A DNA stretch of 64,000 bases from Chenopodium formosanum (GCA_024500155.1 CM044858.1:2356001-2420000); one strand, 5' to 3'. Shown: positions 23,498 through 37,246, counted from the first letter of the stretch. Notes: generated by a model not told the origin, from the sequence alone. Program-made: numbers and translations.

Positions 23498-25918
23498 ATG
23501 AAGGTATAATTTTTCTCCAATAATTCGGATTCTGATTCCAGAAATTTTTGCCTGAAAGTTCTTTAGATTCTATTTTATATAATTAAAGTTTCAAGTTCAA
23601 ACTTCAAAGGGGTATTATCTTTTTCTGTCTTTGATTAAAAGGGTTATATCTTTTTGCTTTAGCTGTATTTTTCGATCATATTCTTTTTATTTGAACCATT
23701 TTTTTGTAAGTAATATTAAGCAGTAAGTTAATTAGCTTATAAAGTAAGCAATTTAAGAAATGATATACTCTGTTTTGCTCTGTTTTCCCCTTTTGTTGTT
23801 GTTGATTTCGTGTAATGCTAAGTTGCCTCAGTATAATTACGATCAATAATTCCGAAAATTTAAACTAATTTTGGTTGATTAATTAGCTTGGAAAAAGAAA
23901 TAAAATGAAATTAATTAATTAAGTCCATGGGTAAAATAATTATCTGTTATGTTGAAAGCCCTGTTTTAATTGTGTTCTGTTTCATAATAATTTTTTTTGA
24001 AATTGAATATTAATTGTGAAATAATGTTTGTTTGGTTGAATTAATGACAGAAAATTGTGTTGAAATTGGACTTGCATGATGACAAGGCGAAGCAAAAAGC
24101 TCTTAAGTCAGTTTCTACTCTTCCAGGTACTTCAACAAATTACATAATTTTCACCTCTTGGAATTCTTTTTGTGTTCTGGATTATTGATTTAATTGGATG
24201 ATTAACAAAATAATTCTGGTTAGATTTCATATTAAAAATAAATAAAAGGAATGTTTCGGATGATACGATTCTATTTGGAATATTACTTCTGATGCAAGCT
24301 TGAAGTTGATTTCATCAATAATTAGCAATTCGTTGACCCCACACTACTTTCGATATCATTCCCTTCTAAAATAAAATATTGAACTTTATTTATTATGTTG
24401 TCATTATTGATTTTGTTTAGTGAATTGGAATATTGTCCTGGATCATGTCATCATTTTTTGAACCACAAGGGTTTTGTAAGTTAGGGAGTAGGTGAAAGGA
24501 TATTTGAATTCATGAGGCTGTAAACCCGTGACCTATCGTACACAAACTCTCGGATTTTGTTACTCTGTACTAGTTAGGACCTCATTTTTCATCATGTCAC
24601 CATGTATAATTGTAGCCTAGCTTATAGAAAATATTTGGTATTTAAGGGATAACCCCATCTAATTTTATTATTCCGTAATAAATAATTCCGGTACAATTCA
24701 GCAAGTTTTATTTTTGCTGGAGCTTTCTAAGTGATTATTAGTATAAATTTGATTTAAGTTAGGTAGTGTACATGAAAACTCTCTTTTGTTGAATTGATTT
24801 CCATGGTGAAGATCAAACAAACGCATTTTTTTTTTGGTGACATTGGGAATTTCTAAGCAAACCCATGGCGGCTTTGAATAGTCTTAAGCATATGCTATTA
24901 TAGTATCATAAGATGATTTTGATATGATCTTTTCAATAATTGTGGTTATTTGACAAACTTTTTACAAGGATGTTTTCTATCCATCAAAGCGTTCCATTTT
25001 GACTACAAGTCCATCTATCATCTATTGGTCTTAAATCTTAATCGTCTATATGGTCCAATAATTTCGTTAATGCCATACTAGAGTTTTCCTTTATACTTGT
25101 ATAGTTCTACTCCCTCCATTCCATATAGGTTAGGCCATTTTACTAAATTAATCATGTTCCGTAATACTCCACATCCGTTACTTGTACTTAAGATTTGATA
25201 AATTTTAATACGGGTATATAATTACTACGGAGTAGTCAATATTTAGTAACAAACTAACAATGCAATATTATTTGTTCCTTTTTTGAATATCCATGAGAAA
25301 AATACTCCATTTTGATTTGGCTTTGGAATGGTACCTATTATCAACTTAATTACTTTTCACAAATTTCCACGACTAACTACCTCTCTTGAAAATTGACATT
25401 AGTAACAACTAACAAGACAATTAAGGTTTCTAAGAATCTTGTTTCCTACATTAGAATCTGCTAATTTTCTAATGCAATTTTACCTAATTAAAAATGTAGG
25501 GATTGACTCTATTGCCATGGACATGAAAGAGCAGAAGTTAACTGTGATTGGCACGGTGGATCCAGTAAGCGTAGTAAGCAAATTGCGCAAGAATTGGCCA
25601 ACCACGCACATAATCATCGTAGGACCTGCAAAAGAGCCGGAGAAGGAGAAGAAGGAAGAACCGAAGAAAGAAGAGGAGAAGAAAGAAGGGGAAAAGAAGG
25701 AAGAGGGCAAAAAAGAGGAAGAGAAGAAGGAAGAGCCTAAAAAGGAAGGGGAAAAGAAAGAGGAGCCAAAGAAAGAAGAGGGCAAAAAAGAGGAAGAGAA
25801 GAAGCCTGACCCCGTGCTCGACCTTGTCATGGCTTATAAGCAATACAACCCTCAAATGACTACACACTACTATGTTCAAAGCATGGAAGAGAACCCGAAT
25901 GCTTGTACTATATGCTGA
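23498..25918 (+). CDS. Heavy-metal-associated isoprenylated plant protein (HIPP), HMA domain without CxxC
   Basis: Three exons: 23498-23503 (only Met-Lys), 24051-24126 and 25500-25918; GT-AG, phases consistent, 166 residues. The tiny first exon is required because exon 2 (KIVLKLDLHDDKAKQKAL) has no ATG, and an ATG-AAG just before GTATAATT supplies it. Residues 1-70 form a single HMA-like fold. The loop that binds metal in true HMA domains (MxCxxC) reads LDLHDDKAK, so both cysteines are absent. Residues about 78-128 are a Lys/Glu-rich linker (KKEEPKKEGEKKEE type). The C-terminus is CTIC, a CaaX box for isoprenylation and membrane or nuclear association. It resembles Arabidopsis HIPP39-type proteins. 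Metal binding is doubtful; a role in protein interaction is possible (inference). Confidence 0.9.
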
Positions 25919-28635
25919 AAAACAATCTGTCGGCCTCTTTATTTACCAAGGTTGGGCATCAAGGGCAAATGATCCTTGAACAAAGAATGCAATCAACGAA
26001 CATATTCATTCGATGGCTTCTGCTTCTCTGATCTATTTTTCAGAAGTGGGTTATGTGATCGATCAAGCATGTATAGCGCCTTAAGTAATATTTTTGGTAG
26101 CAACATGAGCTAATTAATTAAGCTCGTTAAATTAGTATTTTAAGCTAAGCTTGTTACTTTTCTTATCTAGACCTTCGATCATTGTATATAATTTTTCTTG
26201 GAGTATTTAATTAATTGTCAAAACAATCTCCTTAGATGTTAAGAGTGTAAGTTCGTCATTCAATAAACATTGCATTCAGTGTGTAATTTTGAAAAATTAA
26301 TTAATTAGTGTGTCATAGTAGAAAGACACATTGTTGATGTGATTGTTGAGCTGCTAATAATACGATGTTGGCTTACACATGAAAGATTTTACACATGTTA
26401 AATGCGGCAATTTTTTTTTTACAGTACTGTACTTAGTGATGTGAGTGAATAATATGATGGGAATTTACCATCATCAAAATGAGGAACAATAATTGAGCCC
26501 ATAGTAAAATTAGTTGAGCAATCTATATCATGATCAAGTTGTATCGAAAAGCAAAGCTTGTGAGCAGTTTGATTCATTATGTATGAATGTATGATACAAT
26601 CTTAGCCATAAGATGTGTTCGGTAAAATTAACAGTTGTATAAGCTAAGCTAATTCACGATCACCTCAAATTTTGATTGATAAGTACAATCGTGTATGTAC
26701 CATGCTAGCTTAAGTATTCATCAAAGTTCTTGAACTTTCATCTCCAAATTGAATCAAGCTAAGCTAGCTAAGCCAAATCCGATTACAGATCAACTTATTT
26801 TAAGCCACGCGTATATTAAAAATTAGTACGGAGTAGTGATTATGAAGAAACATGTACGTCCAAATAAATGCATGAAAGCCTAGATCGATCTAATGAAGTT
26901 GATACAAGCTTGTTCTTGGGCGGCTAGTGGGGCAAAGGAAAGTAAGAATGAATGGTGAAAGGCTGAAAGCCAAAAGGGCTTCGATCAGGGTGGGTCGCTA
27001 GCTAATGATGCCCACAAACTTACGCCCAAATTACATAATGTTACGTTGGTATACAACTATTCATTTATGTGGGACAATAGTTCATGTCAATTTCTTCTGC
27101 CATGCATTTATATATACAAGTATTTTTATATTGATTTATTATTATATTAATCTAATTCTATAATGTTTGTTATTGGTATTTATATGGTTGTAAATGCCGA
27201 CCCTCGAATATACTTTTTGCTTTTCTACGCACAAATACAATCTAATTGGGTCCCTTAATAGTTGACAACATTGTAAACCAGACCAAAAAATAGTTAGTTT
27301 TATGAGATTATAATGTATTTATTTACTAAAACATGGAATTAGCTAGTGTAATAGAATTTTACTTTAATAATTAGCTCATTGCTAAATTAGACAAGGTTGA
27401 CTTGCTCTTCTATTTATTTTTTAATCAAGGTGGCTAGTGATACCGATATACTGTTTTTAGGTAAACAATACCATGTAATATGACATATCTAATAATATAA
27501 TGTACTACCTATATAGATGATATTGAATAATGATACAAAGTACTAATTAATTAATATAATTTTGTAGAAATAAAATAGTGCTGATTACCAATTTACCATT
27601 TTTGATTTTATATGTGAATAACATGGATTGAGAATCAATAAAAAGGAAGAGCACAACATAGTAAATTTAATTTTAATTTCTTAGAAACGCTTATAATATT
27701 TGTATTTATATATACATATAACTCTCACGTAGCCACGCATTATTATATCTTGACTCTTGAGTGATGGGAATAGGAACACAGTCTAATCTCAACTAAAAAC
27801 GCCATCCCAAGAATTATAAAATTAAATTATAAACTTAGCTTGTTCGACCTCAGCACCTTATCAATTGTCACTAACGTAAAATCATATAATAGTATGATAT
27901 ATACATGCAAAGAAGAAAAAAGGTAGGTTTAATAAGACACTTAATAAAAAGGTGATTAACAAAAGGCAAATTAAGAATAAAATCAAAATTGTCATCAATT
28001 GCATGTTGGTAGGTCAGGCTGAGTCTTATTATTATGAGCCACAAATAAAATTGTGTAGTATCATATGAATAAATAATCTCCTTCCTACTCCAACTAGTAA
28101 AGACTAAATACTAATTTAAAGAGAATTGCACCCCTTATACATTCCATTTTTGCTTTCGTCCAACCACAACAACCAAAAATATGTCTAATGTCTAGCTCAA
28201 TTACACTCAACCATAATGATGATGTCAAATACTAACTCCCATTGTGAACTGGTAGTTCCTATATATATACGAAATTAAGAAGTACGTACAAAGTAAAACG
28301 GAAAAACCTAATTACTTATGTTAATTAGTATTTCGTCGTAGTTAATAATTTATCACCGTTGCTTAGCATGGATTGTGTTGAAAAATGAAGACTTATCTTA
28401 AGGATCCGGAGTTTGCACACATTAGGAATCACAAGCTATTAAAGTTGATTCAGCGGTTTTACGTACAACTGCGAGTATTAATATTGAGTTAGTTTGTATT
28501 ATATATTATTAGAACATTTAATTTGGGTGTACTATACTTTAATACAAGATTTACGAAAATACGTACAAGGCCTAACTCATGACATATACACCTGAGAGAA
28601 AGGACAAAAAACTACGCATCAAATATTATAAATTA

Positions 28636-28673
<38 letters not shown>

Positions 28674-29083
28674 TAATTTTAATTTTTTTAAGGCCGATCG
28701 ATGATGACAAAAGAGAATGTTAGTTTGTGGCTGCTAGAACAACACAAGGGATGTTTGACGATGACACTATGATCATCCACTCCATTTCACAAGTTTTATT
28801 TGGCCTGACTTTAGAATGATTGGAATTCCATTATCTATGTATATAATTCGAATTTTTAAAAATTGTGTAACCATTAATTGATTAAATAAGCAATAATTAA
28901 ACTACTCTAAAATTAATCTTATCAACAAAATGCATGCCAAAATCGTAGGCAGAGATGTTTGCGCCTTCCTGATGTAAGGATGGTGTGTATCTATCTTGGC
29001 AATCTTGCTGTTTTTCTCCATGTAGCATCAAGCATGTAGCGTACCAATGTTTATTATATTTCGTAACCTAAAGTCTATTTTTA
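25919..29083. other. Spacer; 3' flank of HIPP, no gene seen
   Basis: AT-rich DNA with a T-rich homopolymer at 28640-28672. A truncated Stowaway-like end lies inside the HIPP intron near 25109. No coding, tRNA or rRNA sequence was recognised here. Confidence 0.5.
28640..28672. repeat. Poly(T) tract
   Basis: Uninterrupted T run of about 32 bases; possibly the tail of a minus-strand retroposon, but no body was identified. Confidence 0.85.
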
Positions 29084-29150
29084 CCTCCTTTTCCAATTAT
29101 TTGCAACGATTACACGTCTAATCGTTGCAAATAATTTAAAGGGGAGAGAG
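29084..29150. mobile_element. 67-bp hairpin MITE (Stowaway-like)
   Basis: A near-perfect palindrome: AATTATTTGCAACGATTA on the left and its complement on the right, enclosed by CCTCCTTTTCC and GGGGAGAGAG-type ends. TA flanks both sides (29082-29083, 29151-29152). Confidence 0.75.
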
Positions 29151-29317
29151 TATTAATAGAGTATACAAAGTAATAGATTTGCTGGTAGTTGGTATGTTCT
29201 TTACACACTCTAATACCCTATGTGCATATGTTATGTATATCTTTGAATGATTTAAGGATAAATATGTATTTCAAAACACAGAATCTTGTTAAATGAATAC
29301 ATACCTTGAGATAGTTT

Positions 29318-29400
29318 TTTTTTTTTTTTTTTTTTTTTGAAATAAAATAAAAAAAAAAAAAAAAAAATAAAAACTCCATAAGACAAACAAAAAAAAAAAA
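29318..29400. repeat. Poly(T)/poly(A) block
   Basis: A T24 run followed within 10 bases by A-rich runs. The block can fold on itself. No element body was recognised. Confidence 0.7.
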
Positions 29401-29526
29401 GAAAAAGTCTGCAAGGGTAGTATAAGAGTGAAGTTATGATCTAACTCGGAGTCATTATTGGATCGATGTTGATGAATATGGGTTATTGAGTAATGTATTC
29501 ATTGGGCCTACTCGTAAATTTGGTTG

Positions 29527-29595
29527 AGGCCCAATGTTAAAGTTGGCTGGCATAAATCTATTCATTGGGCCTTAGCCAACTTTAACATTAGGCCT
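29527..29595. repeat. 22-bp inverted repeat with 25-base loop
   Basis: AGGCCCAATGTTAAAGTTGG (29527 on, arm to 29548) pairs with 29574-29595 with a single mismatch. A direct repeat TATTCATTGGGCCT (29497-29510 and 29559-29572) overlaps it. Confidence 0.8.
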
Positions 29596-29730
29596 ATAGA
29601 ATGTAAATGAACGTTTGTGTTTGAGCTGTTTAATCTTTTATTTTCTTCATCCGTATTTGTTTAATGTTGCTCTTACCTCGTTTTTTAGTAACATTAATTA
29701 TCAAGTTGTGTGATTCTCATCTACCTACTA

Positions 29731-29821
29731 CTCCCTCCGCCCCTAAATTACATTTCTACTTCTCTTTATTATGTGAAAAATAAATGTTAGAAGAAAGAAT
29801 GTAATTAAGGGACGGAGGGAG
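29731..29821. mobile_element. Stowaway MITE, 91 bp
   Basis: Ends CTCCCTCCGCCCCTAAATTA and, reversed, CTCCCTCCGTCCCTTAATTA; TA on both sides (29729-29730, 29822-29823). These are textbook Stowaway termini. Confidence 0.92.
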
Positions 29822-30249
29822 TACTTGTTAGTGTGCATAATTTGAATAGATTTATAATATAAGGTGATGCTAAAGGACAAAAGCCGACCAAGGAGCTGAG
29901 CAATGATTTTCAAACTAAGAATTAAATATGTAAATACGGAGTATATTTCACTAACAAATATGTAAATATGTGTAAGATCTTATTACACAACACTAATATT
30001 ATTATTAATTAATATGGTAACCCCAAACAAAAAAAATCTGGGGAAAAAAACCTAAATACAATTGACCCAGGCCCTTAAACTTATACAACAATAATCCCAA
30101 CGAATCACTAGTAGGCAGTCTGAAATATCAGAAAAACTGCAAAAATCGTTGGAATATAGCCATTAAAAAATCTTACGTACTACAAATATTCTTTTATTTA
30201 TACTTAGATTTATATATTTCTTCATATATATAGTATTACTTGGCATGTT

Positions 30250-33200
30250 TTAGGTTCTGGCTTTAACGAGTGGAGATTGAGGAATAGGAGAATGAGGTGA
30301 TAACAAGTTATGTGGTGACATGAGACCACTTTCGTCGATTCTTCGATTGTTAAAGCTAAGACGACCAAGTTGCATCTGTTCCTTCCTCTTCTTAAGCGAT
30401 GTTTTTGGTTTTACCTCGCGCCTTACAAAGGATCTAATCCTTTGGAGGGCAACTTCTACGGTTGCATCATTAATGTTTGCGAAGCACACCCTAAACCATC
30501 CAGGCTCCGAGCAGTGGAATGATGACCCTGGTGATACATTGATCTTCACATCGTTTATAATTACTCTCCATAACTTCAATTCCCCTTCCATTGTTGCCTC
30601 CTCCAATAGGTGTCGCAAGTCCATCCATACAAATAGTCCTGCGTTGCTCTTTAGGCACTCGATCCCAACTTTAGACAATTCGCTTGTAAAATATTGATGC
30701 CTGAAACAAGGGTACCGAAAATTAGTACTTTGTCTAAGACATGTATATGCCCTAATATAAATTGAAGTCCATTATATCTTGACTAGTCAAAATAGACTAA
30801 CACATCATGTGCATGACATATATACATGCATGGTATATCAAATATTAGTGTAAATGGAGTATATGTTATGCACAATTTGTGGTCTTGAACTTAATAGGTC
30901 TAATAAATATACCTTTGCGATAGCCTTTCTCGGCTTGTGTATAAGAACCTTGTCACGAACTCATCATCGGACAATAAGGCGGCTAGCATATGTTGCGTTT
31001 GTGAAGAAACGAGCCCAAAGCTAGACATCCTACGAGCAGTGGTCACAACGCGGTCATTGTAAGAGTAGACAATCCCAACTCGGAACCCTGGCATGCCCAT
31101 GTCCTTAGACAAGCTATAGACGATGTGAATAAGGTCAAGGTTAACGTGTGGCATGTCCGTTACAATCTCGGCCACACTAGTGTAACTTGGCAAGCTAAAT
31201 ACAGTAGCTGCATATATCTCATCACATACTAGATGAATCCTTTTGTCATTCACAAAGTTTACCAACATTTTTAGGGTATCCTTATCTTGGACTATCCCTA
31301 AAGGATTAGAAGGGTTTGTGACGATTATGCCCTTAACACGAACGTTATTCGTTTGTGCATCTTCATAAGCTGAGATTACGGCTTGTTCAGTAATCTTAAA
31401 ACCGTTCCAACTTTCACGTGTAATTGGAATTAGTTTTACGCCAGTTCTCCAACCCAAATCACGGTTAAATCTGCATGAAAATGACATAAAAATCAATAAT
31501 TAGTGGCTAATTAAATCATTTTCAATGTTCCCTACACGTATAGGTCATGTTGGTTTGTTGTAGGACACAAGGAACCTCTTTGTCTGGTAATAGTAATGCT
31601 CTTTTGGAAATAAAGTATATGACAAATACACACTTTGAAATTCAATTATGTCGTCGTTAATGTTTGTACGATTTAATCAAGGTTTAATCTTTTGGGAAAT
31701 ATTTGTATTTAGACGTACAATACCACCCAAAAATTGAAAACTTTGGATAACAGTGTTAAAATTATGTTTATTATTAAGATTTTGTTGCTAGCTGTCGTCC
31801 ACATTAATTAGCTAGATCGTGATCAATTTTGCAACAATTATATTATTGACGCATGACATGATTATACATAAGATGGATGGACTTGTGTGAATAGAATTTG
31901 ATTTGTAGTTGACACTTGACTTCAAATATTGATTAGTATGTACGTATATCATGTTGGATTAATGAATTTAAAAGTATTAATATTTATATTTCCACTAGAA
32001 AAAACTTTTTACTACGAAGTACAAGTATATATTATGTGATGCAATGATACAATTACAGCTTTTAAAGCCATTAATCCAACATATTGGAGCATATATACTT
32101 GTATAATACTACCTTGTGCATGTAATACACTTTGACTAATACAGAATACTACCTAAGTCAAATTGGAATTATACAACTTAGTCCAACTTGAAAACATGTG
32201 TTTGACTAATTAAGATTTACAACATCCCTTTCAATTCTTTTATATACCTATATCAATTGTATATGCTACTTGGTTTATGACCTAAATTAGTTATCCTAAT
32301 GCATGTTCGATCACATTCAAAGTACAACTTTTATAAGATTAAATGACATAGCTAGCGAACACACTCTAACCACGTAGTTCTTTTATAATTTTAAATTTAT
32401 ACGACCGTGTATGAAGGTTAGTAACATATAGATATCGTTGTTTCTTATAGTGCATGGTGACCTATTACATATGTTAACTCAACATAAAAAGGGATCAGAA
32501 AATGATTATTCAGGTTGCACTTTCTACAAGTTACAACTCATATTTTCATACGTAAGTTTAACCGACTTTTTATGTTGCAAAAAGTCTACTAATCCTACAA
32601 AGTGTAATAAAAATGTCAATAAATGATGAAGGTGATTTGTCAAGTACACGTACGCTGGATAATAAGGTGAGGGGACCAAAAATGCGTCTCCTGGATCTGC
32701 TAAGCAAAACAATATTGTCTCATTCGCTCCGGTTGCTCCTCCGCTCATTACTATTCGTTCCGGGTCGAATGTCACTTTGTCACCTCTCGCTTTCCCCATG
32801 AACTTTGCAACAGCCTGTAATGATAGCATAACGTTAAAAAATATATTCATAAGGGCACGAGTCAATTCTGTAGAGAGGGTAATAAAAACTTACAGAACGG
32901 AACTCAGGCAAGCCATGGTAATCTTGGAATATAGCAATTTCCGTAAACTTATCGACTCCTTCAGGTGTACAAATTGAAGCTTGTGGGTTTTTAAGCATCC
33001 ACTCCTTAACTAAATCAAAGCTAAGCTGCATGTAACATAGCATATACATTCATGTTAGTAATTCACCATAATTTCACAATTTATATATAAGTCAACATGA
33101 AATAACATTAAAAGTACATGCATGTTATGTATATTAAAGACACCAAAATAATGTATGACTAACCTGATTTTCAGCAAGTCCCATTTGAATTACACCATTA

Positions 33201-33346
33201 GGATTGTTGATATGGTGGTAAGGATTATTATCATAAGCCTTCCACCCATCAAAATATTCGACATCCTCGCCGTGCCCATTGTTTGTTGCTACCTTGGAAA
33301 GAAGTTGATGACTATCGTAAGCACCGTTGCTCATTGACGACTTCAT
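30250..33346 (-). CDS. ACS: 1-aminocyclopropane-1-carboxylate synthase, type 1
   Basis: Five exons: 33164-33346, 32894-33025, 32654-32814, 30913-31470, 30250-30700; 1485 nt, 494 residues, all GT-AG and in phase. The enzyme converts S-adenosylmethionine to ACC, the committed step of ethylene synthesis, in the cytosol with pyridoxal phosphate. Seen: MGLAENQ substrate-site block (residues 55-61), GGATGANET, PSPYYPA, TNPSNPLG (210-217), DEIYAATVF (Asp242/Tyr245 PLP contacts), SLSKDMGMPGFRVG with the Schiff-base Lys at about 281, and NAGLFVWMDLR. The C-terminal tail has RLSF (Ser460, CDPK-type site) and four Ser-Pro sites (about 473, 479, 482, 487). This is the type-1 (ACS2/ACS6-like) pattern, stabilised by MAP kinase and CDPK phosphorylation in known members. 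The exact paralogue cannot be fixed from sequence alone. Confidence 0.96.
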
Positions 33347-33566
33347 TTTTTAACAACTAACAAGAATTTTCAGCTAGGAATGTTTCTTTTGTTCTTGTGT
33401 TGTAGTTGGTGGTATTGGGTAGTGTTTGTTAGGGTATAAGGAAACTAGAATGTAAAATTTGTTGGGAGCAAGTAAAGAATATAAAAGAAGAAGAATATAA
33501 TGTTGTTGAGACCAATGAATTATTAGAGAATTTGAGAGATAAGAAATGAAGCGTTATGTACTCTAA

Positions 33567-33574
33567 TATTTATA
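33567..33574 (-). promoter_or_regulatory. TATA box of the ACC synthase gene
   Basis: TATAAATA on the gene strand, within CCTATAAATATTAG, about 220 bases upstream of the start codon. It is the only strong TATA motif in that interval. Confidence 0.6.
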
Positions 33575-36500
33575 GGCCGGGAAATCAAGGTTTATTAAAA
33601 AAAATATAATTGAAAAGTCTATTTCAAAGCGTTAGAAAGGTATGAATTTCCTAAACTAATTTTGGAAAAAAAATAATAAAAAGTAAAAAAGAAAGGCGCT
33701 TGAACTAGCAAAAAATGGTGAGAAAAGTAACATAGAAATACATGGACCCATTTAAACCTCAAAAAAAATGTTGTTACAGTTGGCCGGTTTTATTCCGTAA
33801 TTGCTTGCGTAAGTAGTTTGCATCCCCTAAAGCACGTGAGGAGGAGAAAGTATAGTATGGTCTACTTTTAGACTTTTTATTAGGCTTAACCTTTTACTTG
33901 ATTATCATTAGTCAATATTTGTCTATCTATTACTCGTATTATGTTTGATAGAGAACTACAAATGAAAAATTATTCTAGTATGGTTTCAAACAATTACATG
34001 ATCCCAAAAATGAAGTCGGGAAGCATAATTTTAAGGAACATTTTTTGGTTTGAAGGGAAAAACCTAAGCTTTAAGATTAAATAATGACTTTGAAAGTTTC
34101 TGTTAAATACGGGTCTGGGCCGCACCCGTCATGGGAGAGTGCAAGTCCATCACTTTACAAGACCAAGGAGGTTCCGCCTCAAAACCATATGGCAATGAAG
34201 GGAATAGCCCCTTAGCCTTATATTGTGGTGGTAACTCTTGAATTCTTTCAATGTGGGATTTCATAACCACTACACTCCCCCTTAGTGTTTAGTGTGGGAT
34301 AAGAAGAATGCTCACATGTGGGTTGTTCATGGGCTCAACAGTTTCTATTGAAATTTACAGCAATGATATACCTTGCGCTATTCATGGAATATTGTGACCA
34401 ATAAGTTTAGAAAGTTTGTTGACAGCGTGATTAGCTTCCACATAGGTGTGAGTGTAGCAAAGTTCATTGAACGTTTATTGAAATCAAGTGGCATTCACAT
34501 CTTTCATACGAATACATTAACCTAAATTGTACATCCAAGGACAGTAAAACTATACGTACTCCGTATATCCCAAAGGATTATATACCTACGATTTCAAGGT
34601 CATATTGCGGGAAGAAAAACATATTATCTATATTTATAAGAAACAGTTTTCCCTCTTAATCTAATTTGCACTAAACTAAAATATTTCCTTAGGAAAGAAA
34701 AGAAGTTTCCTTATTAATGCAATATTTTCCATAACATCTCAAACATAAACCTAAATTCTTCTAAAGCACGCATAATTACACTCCACATATATATATACAA
34801 GCTAGATAGTACAATTGATAAGTAGCTAGCAATATTGAAGACATACTAAAGTGGAACATTTTGTTCGTCATTTTAGTACATGCATGTTTATAGTTTGCAT
34901 AAGAAAGTCCAATCTATACTTATCTTGTACATTTATATATTTATTTATATCACAAAAATAAACAATAGGAAAAATCTATACTAGTACCACTAATCTCATA
35001 GTAAGATTTCATCATGTCTAACCAAAATCTCATTGTAAGATTTCTGTCTAACCAAATCTATGAAACAAATATTATACGAGTAATAAAAAATTACTCTTAC
35101 TCCATAAAACACGGGAGTATAAGACAAGAGAAGATGAAAAACTCAAGTATCATGTGAAACATAACAATAATAGAGGACGAATTGAAGTGACTATTAAAGT
35201 ATAAAGTGTAAACCGCGGAAAAGCAAGCACACGCTTGTGGACCATAACCAGTATTTGTTTCCCTTTCGGTAAATAACACTCTATATACACTTTTTCCTTC
35301 ATACTACCAACGAGTACATAGTAGAACTTCATTCCTTAGTTCCTACGAGTAGTATAGTAAATTAAAAAATAAATAAATGTATAAATAATAATGTAGCGAT
35401 TTAAGTCAAACCCTGCATTTAATTGCCATGTGTCCTTAAATGCATTTTGCCTGTTGTAGAAAACGACTTCACTTAAGTTAGGAAATCTTTCTTTTTATTA
35501 ATCGGATTGGACGGTAACATTGTTGGATTATATATAGAATGTGCATAAATTTTGTTCTTTTGTGATGTAAAAACAAATTCGAATTTAAATTCAAGATTGA
35601 TAAAAAGATTGATTCATACAGTAATATCTACTACATATTCATGTTAGTTATACAATGTATAAGTAGTATAGTGCAACTCCAATGGTTGTAGATAGAGACT
35701 TTTTGTAATTTGTAAAAGTTTTTAGCTATTAACTTGACCATCGAAGCTTTAAAAAATACAATTTGACTACTGGAACTAAATAATACAATTTATAAAGCTA
35801 AAATATTAATATAATTAGACTTATAAAGCTAATTGAGAAATTTAAGCTCATTTAAATATATAGGAAGCCATTAGCTGACCATTGAAGCACAAATCTTTAC
35901 CTTATTTCATATAATGATTGATCACAATTAGACCGGACCAAAGCAGAGTGGAAAAATTCAGGCTAAATCAGATAAGAAGTTCATATAATTGAATAGAAAT
36001 ATATGAGCCGTAGGCCTCAAAATGTTACAAGGAAAAGAATAAACTCTGCAATAAAAAAAACTTTCACTAAAATAATCCACAACATAACATGGAGTAGCTA
36101 AGGTTTGCAAGGGCTGACATACCAAATAAGAGAGAGTATGATCGATAACACCGTTTCTTTAATTTATATGCATGATTCATGACTGAGTAGTATTTAGTAA
36201 ATTGGTAATCTTATTGTTTATTTATAAACTCATGTATAAATGGTCGTTAAGTTAGTAACCCAATTTAGAAAATTGGTAATCTTATTGTTTATTTATAAAC
36301 TCATGTATAAATGGTTGTTAAGTTAGTAACCCTATTGATAACTCTATACATGTTGCTAGCCTGCTATGAAGTAGGCCGTGTTACATATAAGAAATCTTTA
36401 ATTGAAATTATCAGCTTTTTTTTTTTTTGTTACTATTAACAAAAAAGTTACTAAATTTGAATATCATCAAATATACTCCGTAATGATTTATAATTTAACA

Positions 36501-37237
36501 AGGGTATGCCGACGGACAATGTTTAGCTAGCTACTATGTGAAATCGAACCTCGTCACTGACTTATTTTCAAAATTTCAACCATAATAATAATATTCAAGT
36601 GTGACTAAATAGAGTTCTTGAAACAAAAGTCAGCAAAACATGCTTATTTGCCGTAATGACTTTTGAAGCTAAAAGTAAATGGACTTTGCCTACTACTAAT
36701 TGACTCATTGCCAATTCTACCAACTTAGTTAGCCACACGTCCAAAATTAATGTAGATAGAGTACCAAAACAAACTGCCTTATCTTCATTCTATTTATGCA
36801 ATTACCATTGTTTGTACGCACATTACACACTTATTATAATCTCCCTAATTAAACACAAATTAATGACATCATTGTTGTACTTTGATTTTGTACTTTTGTT
36901 CACATATAAATTTATCACTTTTTAGTCAAATTATTAATGGAATTCAAAGGACCCACATAAAAGATACGGCTCTATACAACTAATTGTCTAATTGACAAGT
37001 AGCATTCGCATTAAGAAGTTGTAACTAGATTGCCTCTCTTATTGTTATATGGCACTATACCAGGCCACCAAGTGTAGATAGATTCAAATGTACGTGTGAT
37101 CGTGGAGAGAGGAAAAGGTGAAGCAAGGGGATGTCCCCCAATCTACACGCTGATAATGTTACTAAACCTGGTCAAGTGGTCAACGTTTGAGAGTAAAGCA
37201 AATGTAGTTGAGGGAACTCGAACATATAACTCAAAGT
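33575..37237. other. Promoter region and spacer upstream of ACS, no gene
   Basis: AT-rich. Around 34100-34340 there is a more GC-rich block (GGGTCTGGGCCGCACCCGTC ... TTTCAATGTGGGATTT) of a type that recurs in plant repeats; its ends could not be set. The short frames near 35100-35330 are not supported. Confidence 0.45.
36200..36332. repeat. 71-bp tandem duplication
   Basis: The unit AATTGGTAATCTTATTGTTT... starts at 36200 and again at 36271. The copies differ by few bases, for example ggtcgttaa vs ggttgttaa. Confidence 0.85.
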
Positions 37238-37246
37238 CAAAAGATG

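Noticed and set aside
25480..25879. Minus-strand Ser/Phe-rich and Leu/Phe-rich frames
   Set aside because: They are antisense to the Lys/Glu-rich linker of the HIPP gene.
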